From Xiphydria camelus (lineage: Eukaryota; Arthropoda; Insecta; Hymenoptera; Xiphydriidae), in assembly GCA_963678675.1 (NCBI GenBank), contig OY783199.1, positions 5,711,501 to 5,775,500 on the forward strand: 64,000 bases of DNA, in the 5' to 3' direction. Below, one piece after another: positions 12,601-24,600 of this stretch. A model generated the notes under the pieces. It saw only the letters and a program-made list of their open reading frames with translations. It did not search any database and had not been told where the DNA came from. Numbering within the stretch: position 1 is the stretch's first letter; the number at the start of each line of letters is the position of its first letter. The translations under genes were made by a program, and so were the position numbers.

Positions 12601-15600
12601 GCAACTAATCTCAGTTAAGTAGAAACTGCACTCCGGGGCCTATTATTACCTACCTGGCACTCGTTTTCGAGTTGCCGTTGTACAGCAGTCCGCGCGAGAC
12701 TGCAGCCGGACGCAGTGGGTTAACGCGATCTCGGGGAGGTATTATAACTGAAAGTTGTACCCGCGCGCGCGCGCGCGCGCGGCTTAATATCGCGTTCGCT
12801 CTATTTAACCCTGCGAGCCCGGCGTTTTTCGGCTAATTTAACTCCGCTCGGCAGAGGCGTGCAATGGGGTGCAACTATGGGGAATACCGTAACGCGGCTA
12901 TATACGCCCCCGCGTGAATATGTTCGGACTCGGCGAAATGTATGTAACCCTGGCGGAAAAGTTCTATATAGGTATTTTTTGTATATAATACAATCCACGC
13001 GTGAATTTGGTCATATATTGATCATGTATTATTTTTATATTAATCATATACACTATGGATTATACAAACATTCAAAAATATATATACATTGTTAATATAG
13101 AAATCAGATATAATCTATATATGACCAAACCCACATATGGACTATATACAAAATATATAGAACTTTTCCGTCTAGGAAGGGGTGGGTTATTTNNNNNNNN
13201 NNNNNNNNNNNNNNNNNNNNNNNNNNNNNNNNNNNNNNNNNNNNNNNNNNNNNNNNNNNNNNNNNNNNNNNNNNNNNNNNNNNNNNNNNNNNNNNNNNNN
13301 NNNNNNNNNNNNNNNNNNNNNNNNNNNNNNNNNNNNNNNNNNNNNNNNNNNNNNNNNNNNNNNNNNNNNNNNNNNNNNNNNNNNNNNNNNNNTGTTGGCA
13401 TGCACGTAAACACGCTTGGGCCTAAGAACATTAAGTTCGCGCTCTCTCCTCCCCACCCCTCGCTTTTTTTATTTCCACCCGCCGAGTTATTAACGCGCGC
13501 CCCGTTTTAATTAAGACACACCGTTACTGCATCGCCAAATTGCAGACTGCCACGATATAATTCGTGGCTTCTGTCAGCGCGAAGGAATTAATTCACGCTT
13601 CGGTAGTGCCGCGCCTTGCCTCGGCGCTTCGGGGCGGTCGTATATGTATAGCTGCGCCGTGTTTATGTCGAGTAGGTGTCCGTAAGGGCGAGGATATACG
13701 CGGTATTTCTACCCATTTAGAACGGATTCGAGCTGACATCGGACAGTCGCGTTGTCCACGAGAGGGAAACTGAAAAACAGGGACTTTCTCTTCCTCCCAC
13801 ACCGAGGAAGCACCAGCTTATTAACACCTGATAAATGTAATTTCAAATACGGCAAAATGAAATTTCGTTAGGACAAGAAAATATACGTTAATTATTAAAA
13901 TATTTATTTAAATCAAACGGTTGTCTCAAAGGACCTAATTGTGCCAAATAAATAGTGTAATAGTTAACGAATATTTATGTGGTTCAATACAATGTTTATT
14001 TCACCACATTTACACAAAAATGTATTAATTACAAATAAACTGTTTTCTTGGTGTACTCGAAATCTTAATTCGTAAGGGATGATTTTCAGATCGCGCGAAT
14101 ATACACTGAGAAAAATAACTCGGCCAATTTAACGAAAATCCTGGAGATAATGACCAAACCATTTGATGAAATATGGATCCTCCATCTGTGTGTGGTTTGA
14201 CTGTCCAAGTTTTAGTTAGAATAACTAAACGTTTGGTTGGAATAACTAGATATTTGATTCAATCGACCAGTATTTTGGTCAGACTAACTAAATACGTTTA
14301 ACTATAATAGATGCGTTTGTTATTTTAACCTAATTATTTTTCTCAGCATACAGCGCGTCGAGCCCTGCAGCGACCTGGTAAAATTAAACGACGATTTTTG
14401 ACCGAATATGAATCAGATTTAACGACGCGGTACAAAGCTCGGACGATTCGTATCAATTAAGCTCTATTAACTCGTATATTTACGACGGATCGGAGAGATT
14501 TTCACGCGCTCTCGACCGTTCAGCTTTCCATGGGGGTTTACAAGATTAACATCCCTTGAGCGCCTTTCGGGAATGAATCGGGATTTACGACGGAATTTGT
14601 CGATCCGGCGATTTGCTTCTCGCGCGCACACGCATGTATTTATACAGCTCCCCTCTCGATCAGGAAGCGCGAACTATCCGGGATCGACTGACGGATAATT
14701 AATCAAACGGAAACGCGACGGGTATCGAGCGACCGCGCGTCCCTCGCGCGAAGGAGAATTAGTTTCACCCGAATCGGAGGATCCCAAACCTACCTAGCCA
14801 CAATAAGCAAAACAACGGAATCTCCCGTAATCCAATTAAGCAAAGACGCGCAAATTACCACGAATTTCCTGTCCCGATTCGCTTTGTTCGGCTTGGCGCC
14901 CGGTTTGTATAATTCCGCTCTGGAAATTCGCGCTGCGTATTGTACCCCCGTAATGCACGGCTCTCGTTTATACGGATCCCTCGGTGCGGTTCCCGTATTC
15001 CTGCGTCCCGCGTTTCGACTGATCGTCGATTTAGAAACTGAACTCGAGAAGGAAATTTCTCTTCGATTATTTTTTATTCTTTCATTTATGTTTTAATCGT
15101 GATTTTTCAAACGCATTTTCGCCGTCTCGCCTACGAGTACACACCGTTAGAAATTTCTGTTGTGAATTCAAAAATGTGCTGAAAGCCTTTACCCAACACA
15201 AAAGTGTGATAAAATTACTGACAATATTCTGATAGACATGAACATAGAGAATGCAGAGGAAAATCACGATGAATATTGAAGACTCACAATAAAGTATCGT
15301 AAATTCACAATTGCATTTGAATTTTACAATTTATTTTATAAATTTAGTGCATTTTTGTACTGCAATTACATTTCGAATTTACAAAACATTCTAACGGTAT
15401 ATAATAGGAAACTAAGAGGAGAGTTTAGCTTTCAACCAACACAAAAATGTAGTAAAATTACTGACAATTTTGATAGACACGAACTCCACAGAGAATGCAT
15501 AGAAAACTCACAATGAATATTGTAGACTCACAATAAAGTATCGTAAATTCAACATTGTTTTGGAATTTCACAATTCGTTTTATAAATTCAATGCATTCTT

Positions 15601-18600
15601 GTACTGGCAGTCACATTGTAAATTTACAAAGCATTCTGACAATATAAACTGATTAAAATAAATGTTTATTTATATACAAACCTATTAGAAAGTTTATCAG
15701 TCACAAGTAGAAATTTGTTTTCATATCGAACAAATGTCTATTTGAATTAAACAAATGTTTGCGTACATCATAAAACTTTTATTTACACTAAACTTTTGTA
15801 CGCTCCTCGCAAATAAATTCCTCATTTGTCGCGAATAAATGTTTCCGCCAAATCTCTCTCCGTAGGTATTCAACTAAACTTTTCTCTGGGGGTGTATTGT
15901 AATTTCTCTGCGCCGCGCGACCCTAATTCCTTACTCGCGTTCTATACACGCGACGCCAATCCTGCTTCGAGAGAGAGGGGAGGGAAAGAGAGATAGAGAG
16001 AAAGAGAGAGAGATTCGCTCGACAAAGCGGGATTACGGTATAATTCGGTGCAGCCAGACAAGCAGCGAGACATAGACGGTGTGGGATTGCAAACATTTGC
16101 CGCTTCGACGTTCGTCTTTGTCCTCTTCTCTTCCACCATTTACAACCCATGCGCGTCTCCCGCGCGCTCGCGAGATGAGCGAGTACACTTAGATGGATTT
16201 AGTCGCGACAGCAGCTCGCGATCAGCGGAAGGCGCGTTCGTCGACGAGACCGAGCTGTTGCAAAGGATTCGGTTGAGACAAAGAGACGTTACATCGAGAG
16301 CAGTCGCGTGATTACGACGCCTCCAACGTTTGCGCTCGCAAGCTGGATGTTTATTCTTGAATGTCGAGTCGTACACTGTGAAAAGTTTTTGTAGTAAACT
16401 TCATGTTACCTTTATGAAGTTTTTATCATACACATTTAGCCATTAAAATTAATGTACGCAATTGAAACGATTAAATTTACTACAGGCTTGATATAAATTG
16501 ACCACAAAACCACTCTAAATGTGCCAAAATTGAAGTACCTTTCCAGCAAAAATTGTAAAATTCAAAAGTCTTTTCGAAAATTGCAAATAATTAATAGTGA
16601 TTCACATTATTGCGCTTGACATGCAACTTTATAATACTTTTATATAGAAAATGTATATATAAAAAAAATAATATGTATAATAAATTTACAAATCCTCTTA
16701 ACAGTATACAGGTGTTATTTGCGATAATTTTCTCGTGGAAATATCGCGAGGAACATGTTTTATTCCCGTGAAGCAATTTCCAGCGAATTGCAACGATTAT
16801 TGATAATGCGTGGGAGCTAGAAAGCGCAGCCGGTAGGCGTATAGAGCGTTTCCTGCAGTTTTATGCGACACCTGGCACTCGCCATTCGAGGCTAAACTCG
16901 CCGATAGTGAGATGACGGCGCGTAGGAAGCGAAGGGAAGAACGAGAAACGAGCGAGGGTAGTGCCGGAGTAACTGCCGGTTCTTCGTGGATATGATCCAG
17001 AGGCTGTGCTCGTTTCTCGAGGGAGGAGGGACGCGAGCGCTGCGAGGAGAGGAAGTACGATTGTGCAGAAACGCGGTGGGAGAAGAAAATCGTCGGCGGG
17101 GTGAAGGAGAATCGCAATGGCCGATTGTCGGCCAATAAAGTCACGGCTTAACGACGCGGGACCGTTGTCTGACGATCGCGGGTCGACGCTTGATTTGGTA
17201 ACGCGCCGTTAATGCGGGACCGAGCCGTTAAGCGGAGCATAAGCAGTGCTTGCACCGTTAACTTTACAGTCTTTGGGAAACTGCCTGGCAACGGGGATAC
17301 GCGCTGCCGGGGGGGGGGGGGGCATTTACAGGATCGACGAACGGAGAAGGCGGTTATACGTGTAGCTTGTTAACCTCCCTTCTCTCCATTAGGCGCTGCA
17401 GTTGCAGTCTGCTCACATTGAATTGACGCACTGAGAAAAATAACCTAGTGAATTGAACCATATCCTGGAAACCATAACCAAGCCGTTCGGTAAAATATGG
17501 ATCGTTCGTCGGTTCGGTTAAACTGACCATTTTCTGGTAAAAATAACTAGACATGTAGTTACAATAACTAAAAACGTAATTAGAATATCTAAATATTTGG
17601 TTTAACTTACTAGTGTGGTATCTTGCTTAAAATAACTAAACCCATTTAACGACATGCGTTTTGTCATTTTAGTCAAGTTATTTTTCTCAGTGTGTGTGCG
17701 TGTGCAGTAGGGATAACATTACTAATGCCTCCTGCACATTCATTCTCTTTCTCTCTCTCTCCTTGTCGAAAGATAAAAACGGAAATGACGCGGCGAGTCG
17801 TGGACTTCCTATTTCTTAGAGCAGAGCAGTACAGATCGCGCCGCCCTCTTTTCCTTATATACATATATAGACGCTTTGGCAAAGTCGTAATGGCTTTTCG
17901 ATAATTCGCTCGGTGCAGCGCATATATATGTATCTGCGCGTCTCCTATCCCGATTCCAGGCTTCCCTCAGAAAATCGCTGATAACTAGGTGTTCCCTTGA
18001 GATTTCCTCGATAAATTCATCATTTTCGGAATCAACTCGAAAACATACATCGAATAGGGTGGTCGAGAGTTTTATACCAGAAATTTCAATTTTTACGAAA
18101 ATATCAAGGGATACATTTCCTTAAATTTCTCGCAAAAATCGAACTCTCTGGAATCGATCGCTCGACCACTCTATCTCGTGTATTTTTTCGCGCTGATTAC
18201 ACAAGAAGCACAATCATTTAGTCGATATTTCGAAGGAAATATGAGATATCAGCGGTTTATGTACGAAAAACCCATAAATCGCCGATATCTCGATGCTCCT
18301 TTAAGATTTTCCCGTCATCCCCTCAGGCCTGTCATCGACGGGCGTCGCGGAAACGTCTATAGACGTGTGTTTATCTCCCTCGAGCCGCCGGAGGCGCGAA
18401 CGTCGTTCCTCCGCTTCCTCCTCCCCGCCTTAGCCCGTAGCCCGCTCGGGGGTTGGTAGGGGTGCACGAGAAAAAAGCGTGCGAAGCTAATCCGGTTGAA
18501 TAACGGCCGCGATTACCGTTTTTCAGGTCGGCTAACAGTTCCGTAACGATGGAAATACCTGGCGTTCGTGTGCCTGCACCGCCCGCGCATATCGCCACCT

Positions 18601-21600
18601 CCTCCTGCACCCGTCCACCCCCACCCAATTCATAAATGTACCTCACAAATCACTCGTGCATATCGCGTATCGAAAAAATCTATTATACATCCGTATCAGA
18701 CCGGGAAACCAGGAAAACTTTAGTTTCAATTTTCGCTAGACACACAACGCGCTATTACTACTGACCGCAGTTTCCAACGGCATTTTCCATACGCTTTTTC
18801 TCACAATCAATATAATACCAATCTCTCGTTTGCCGCGATATTCCCCGGCTTTATATTTTTTTTTTAAATTCGCTCGAATTAGCGACGGATTTCGAAACTC
18901 GCCCGGCATGTTCTTTCTACACTACTGACGGAGAGGGAAAACGCATTTACATTATACACAAACCCGCGATAAACTCGCGCTTCTCCAACTTACAGCCAAG
19001 TCTCCTCCGCCGCGCTTCACGGCGCAGCGGCTCGCGCAATTCGTTCGGCGAGTACGTCCGCAATTATTTTTAATGGCCATGTAATAACGCACTGTAAAAC
19101 AGGAGTCGCCTATTTCGCATTCATTATTAGCGTGCGCAGCTGCAACGTAACGAAGCAGTCGCGCGACTGACCCTCTACGGGATTCGAGGGTGAGGCGAAG
19201 GGGTGAGTCGGCCTGCGACGATGAATTATGCGACAGGGGGAGTCGATAGCTCAATCTCACGACTTTTTTCTCTTCGAATATGTATCACGCACCTTCCTAC
19301 ACGCCCTCTCTTTCTCCTTACCGCTCTCCCTTTGCCTTCCTCGTTCTTAATCTCTCACGAAAGCTCGCGGAAGGGCGCGCTTTTGACGGAGCGAGAATTC
19401 TCGTGCAATGCGCTCGGCGCATCGATCGTACCCCATATATATTGTACAAATTTATTCATTTGGCTCTGCGAGCGCTCCGAAAATGATCGCAGGCTGCGAG
19501 AGTATATTATTCTATACCTTTGACGGCGCGGCCGTCTGACTATTCGCGGGCGAATCTACTGGCGCGGCATCCTTAGGCGAAGCCACCTCGGTTGAACGCT
19601 CGTGAAACAGTATACCACGGTAAATGATTGCTGTTTTCTCGAGCAGACGTTCGTACCCGACTAGGTATTGCCTTCGGGAATAGCGAATTCGGGTTTCCTA
19701 TAAATTTGTTTTTATTGCAGATTCAATAAATTATAAAATTATTTACTTCGTATTTTTTAATTTTTCATTTTCGGACTAATTTAAATTTGAAAGTGACATT
19801 TAGAAATGTAGCTACGTCATCTTTTTCGTTGTAAGCTTATCTCTCTCGAACTCGTTGCTTGGCAAAAATGCGTTTCTCTTGCGCTTTAATGACGTCACAA
19901 CGTTGTAGAGGGAAATGCGTTTATAACTCTGCGAATAATTACTTTTTCGAGCATTCTCTTTTCGACGTAATATTAAATATGTATGTATACAGATTATAAA
20001 TTGAGCTTAAAATATGAGTTTTTTTTACGAGAAGACTAAATCAGAACACAAATTAGCGACGATTTAACGAAAATCAATCGAGTGCGACGCTAGGACTCTC
20101 GATGGCGAGGGTACACCTTCCCAACACGACCATTCGTCGACGTAATTGCGTTTTAATTGCGGGGATGCTTCGAATCGTAATATAAAACTTTATACCAAAC
20201 GTTCGCACGACCCCGGAAAGTTTTCCGCGACGGTTTTACGTCATTGTATAAACCGTGATCCCTTTACGAGTCAAGTTTCGCAATAAAGTCGACGCTACAC
20301 TCTTCGGCGTATTCCCTTCCCTCCCCCTCCCCCCTTCAACCGCTTTCTCGCGCGTGCCTCTAATGTTTTATAATACGACGGTAACCGAGCCTTCGGGACG
20401 CGTGTATCACCATATTTACGACGCTCTCCCCCGGCGCCTCGGCGCGCGACGCGCGTCTCAGATTTTTCTCGCGCAACCCTTGACTCGTCGGAGGGAGAGA
20501 AGCTCGGCTGCTGCCGCCCTCTTGTCCCTCCTACGCGCCCAGTAACGCAGTGAAACGGCAATTCCAATCCGACGCGGAACGCGAGCCATGCCAGGCACGC
20601 GTTTATTAATTAATTACTACCGATGTGGGCGTGCGTAATGAAATCGATGGGGGAGATAAATATGCGAATTCTCGATATGAAAATTACATTCGCAGCAAAA
20701 TTCGAAATTGCATCGGGGGCAATGGAAATCGGATAGGGATGGAGGAGGGTGAGTCGCTCGAGCGGATCCGTATTGTTCGCGAGCGCCGCGCGCGGCTAGA
20801 GAGTGTTTTATTAATCGATAACTTGCGCATTTTTTTGTCGAGCACGCGGTTGGACGACAAGTAATAACGCTCCACTGTAAACAGCGCATTTGCATGGCGA
20901 ATGGGCGGTTTCATTTATTATTTGTCGAACGCGATACAGAGGGCGTTTGATCCTTTTATCGCTGTACCCATGCGACAAGTGCATCTGCTGCAGCGGGGCC
21001 CTTTGAGGTATCCCGAACCGTCAGAAAAATTCTCTCATGTGCAGGATCTTCTCTTCTTGCTGCGAAATAAAAATGCTCTAAAAAGCAATGACGACGAGAG
21101 TGAATAACCATTTCGCAGCAATAGAAACTCTCCTTTTAACGAGAGAATTTTCCTAATCGTTCCCGGCTCACGCATTGGCTTCCCCAATTTCCGGCAATTT
21201 GATTTCGAAATAATTAATACGGTGAGTGGCTCCGTCTGGAATTACTGCTTCTCTTGCTTTCGACAGTAGATCTTGTGTACGATATATCTGCATTTAAACG
21301 TTGACGACAATTTTGTTATGCTCCATTTATGTGTCTCTTTTGGTAGCTTTGAAAGTAATTGCATTTTGCACTTGACATATCGTTGGATACCTACCCTCTA
21401 TTATGGTTATCTCTCGTATCTACACTCATCACTCTCGTTACAATTTTGTCGCACACTTATGTACCTATAATTAAGCGTACGATGTATCCTCGTATTTTTG
21501 ACAGTGTCAAATTTATATCATCGTTTCATCATTTTTTAATATCGTAGAGTACCCTTGAAATTTTCTTTCGGTAGCACTTGGCACTGCCAAAAATCGCAGA

Positions 21601-24600
21601 AGCATAACCTTCGGAGGGTCTTCCTCAAATTCTCAATTCCATAATCCCCTTCAACCCCTCCCTCGTTGCTATTTCCTTTTCTATGCGATAATATTCTATT
21701 TTTCTCTCTTCCTATTTTTTTTATTTTGCCCTTTCTATTTATCCCTTCGTCCCGCGTGGCACACATTCACCCACCTACGTCAACGAGATCGGTCAACGCG
21801 CGTCCATTGGGCGGAGAGGGGAGGGTGCGTTAATGCGTTTAACACCGCCGCTCTCGTCGGTCAACTTTATGATTCCATCGTCGATCCCGTAACTATTTCC
21901 ACAATAAATCGCGCTCCACCGAACGCTAATCTATTTATCGTACCGCACGTGTCATCCGTCCCGCGACTAGCAAAACGGTAATTACTCCAATTACACCGGC
22001 AGTATGGAAGCGCATTCGTCGTTCATCAAATCCATCGCGCATATCGAAAACGTAAAACCGCATCGGCATCACCACGCGACAGTGACGGGGGAGACTATCG
22101 CGTTGCACGCACATGTGCACGCGTGCAAGTACATACAAATATTTGTACGTACGGGCGTACGCGGAGACGCGCGATTATTTGATAACCACGCGATGGGCTC
22201 CCCCGGCGACCAAGAACGAATTACCTTGACATTCTCGTTCAATCGATAGCGGTCCGCGTAACGATATCTGCAATTAATTCGTTGCAAAGCTCGCAGTTGA
22301 ATCATGAACACGACCCCCGCGGCCGCGGAGACGTAACGATCGACGTATCGTCGACGTATTACGCGACGTTAATGACGTCGAGCAACGCTAAGTCATCACC
22401 GCTTTCTCGTAATTCCATTTTTCGTTGCAAATGTGAATATAACCGTGGACACCATGTACCGTGTGTCGTATATAATCGTGTTACTGTGTCCACGGGGGCG
22501 ATGCTATAACGTACCCATGAATTCAGGTGGTCGAGTATTAGACAAGGGCTATTTACGCAAGAGCTGATATATGCGTCACGGTATAGTTACGCCGTATGAC
22601 GCGTGCGGTGTAAAGAGAGAGCCGGACGAGACACAGTTGGTTGCATAATCGGCTGGTAATTACTTAGGACGGGCGATCGATCCACTCGCGCATACACCCC
22701 TCGCGTTTCCTCCGAACTACCGTCAATTTTTCAGGGAGCTCCGATCGCCGAGGAAAAAAATAAGACTCTCCGATAGAAACGAACATCTGTTTTAATAGCG
22801 CGAGTCGTAGCTAAGTCTCGTCCTTAAGTTGCCCTAATCCTCTTTATCGAATCAATCTCAATGTTGTCTGTGTGGTTGTGGTTGTTGGGATGCCATGCAT
22901 TGGACGTTGGTAAGAACGAAACGACAGCCGCCAAAGTGATCACCAGGCCACGGATTCACGGCGCCCTGGTCACCTTCACCAGCCTAGAGTCCCACCTGGT
23001 AAGCTCTCTGTCTCCAGCTTTTATCCAGGAAAGCTCTCTAGCTTACTGATTGGCCCGGCCGTACGAGACACGCACCACCTGATTGGCTATATTGACTCAC
23101 GCGATACTAGCTTAGCGAAGGAGATATATATATACACATATATATATATATATCTATTCATATATATACACCGCACCAAGTCACACTCACCTTGCGAATG
23201 GTTATATAGGAATCACTATGTACATACCTCGGTTAGAACGCGGAGCTATTTTGTTCGCAGAGGCGTATTCTACTTTCATCGCGATTATCTCGTTATCTGA
23301 GGCTTTTCGTCAGAATTGGTGTAACACTTTTTTGTAGATTGTATTTGGCTCTACAAAAAAGTTCTATATCGATATAGTCGAAAATTTGACGAGTAACGAA
23401 ATAATCGCGATGAAAGTGCGACGCCACTATGAACGGAATTGCGCACTGCTCCACCCTATGCTATATCTGTATGTATATTATATGTACACACCTGTCACCT
23501 AGGTACTTATTGCACATGCACGCAAATCGTCATTCATACGCCTCATGATCTTCGGTTCAATTGAGATAATTCCGCATCTTTGTCAGACTTTTTCTCCGTT
23601 GACATTATTCCCTTTCTCTTTCTCTCTCGATCATTATTGATCGACATCGAGCTTTCCAGAGATTTTCCATGGGAGTCATTTCCACCGTCGTTAATGAAAC
23701 CGAGCTAATTATGCGATGGATCGTATACGTTAAAAAAAAATATTTGTTCTCTACTGGAAGCATTTCAAGAAACATCCATTTGCCCCGTTTCACTCGTCAC
23801 TCGCGATTATCGATGCCCCGATTTCGCGCTATCGTCACTCATCGTTCATCACTCATACCGGTCAACGAATTGTCCGATTCGCTCGGACATTCGAACTGCG
23901 GCATGTCAAGTCTTCGACACGGAGCACTCGCTTGCATGTATATAGTACTCGCATACTCTATACTCTGATCTATTTTCTCTCTTTCATCTTCTGTCTACCA
24001 GTTATTATTTTTTCAGGAGAAGATTCGTCATCCGCGAATTTTTACAATACTTCCCCCCTTCAGTATCGAGAAATTGTATGAGATTGTCCCGGATCGCAAA
24101 AAGTCGAACCATGCATACAATACATCCCATGTACCTACACTTCATTCGATAAACACGACACACGCGCAACAGACACGGAATACTCCGTCGTGTTATGCGA
24201 CTGGCACGTTATAAAACCGTTGTTCGAAATTTTTACGCGCAGCGCGTGAACTCTTACTTCGTATACCCGGCGATATTAGCGCGCGGCACGAAATTATCCG
24301 CCAGCTGTGTTAGGGTGGGGCTCTGGCAAGAAAGTTTCCTTCGTCGCCGTTTTATTTTTTTCGTTACCCTAGGAACTTCTTACAGGCATTCTCGTAAAAA
24401 AGGTTTCAGTGCGTCGTCGTCGAGAGGATATTGTACTGGAGATATGTAATCGTGAAACGAGGTACTCAGTACTGTGGTGCATGAAACGCTCGATTAGTCT
24501 TACAAAAAATGGTACGCCTAGAAAAATCTCCTTGTAATAGAAAGACAAATTATATCCTCCTCACCGATATGGGAATATACACTCGGAGAAATAAATGCTG

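Larger units (their letters stand above)
647..22734. other. Large neurexin intron with nested transposons
   Basis: This intron holds the MITEs at 887-1335, 2264-3223, 11083-11527, 12951-13176, 13800-14053, 14104-14348 and 17429-17692. It also holds a long inverted repeat (3522-4213), the Harbinger element (6773-10771), an assembly gap (13193-13392) and a direct duplication (15187-15642). Intervening stretches (1338-2260, 4700-6770, 11530-12950, 15660-17430, 17700-22730) show no coding motif, RNA gene or repeat that I can support. The ORFs there are short or arginine/serine-rich without domain signatures. CT-rich tracts occur at 5880-5960, 15970-16010 and 17740-17770. Confidence 0.7.

Noticed and set aside
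13055..13510. ORFs spanning the N run
   Set aside because: They exist only because undetermined bases contain no stop codons.
22861..22911. Use of the internal GTAAGA at 22910 as donor of the alternative exon
   Set aside because: It would end in phase 1, which does not fit the phase 0 exon at 34979, and would discard the conserved VTFTSLESHL strand.
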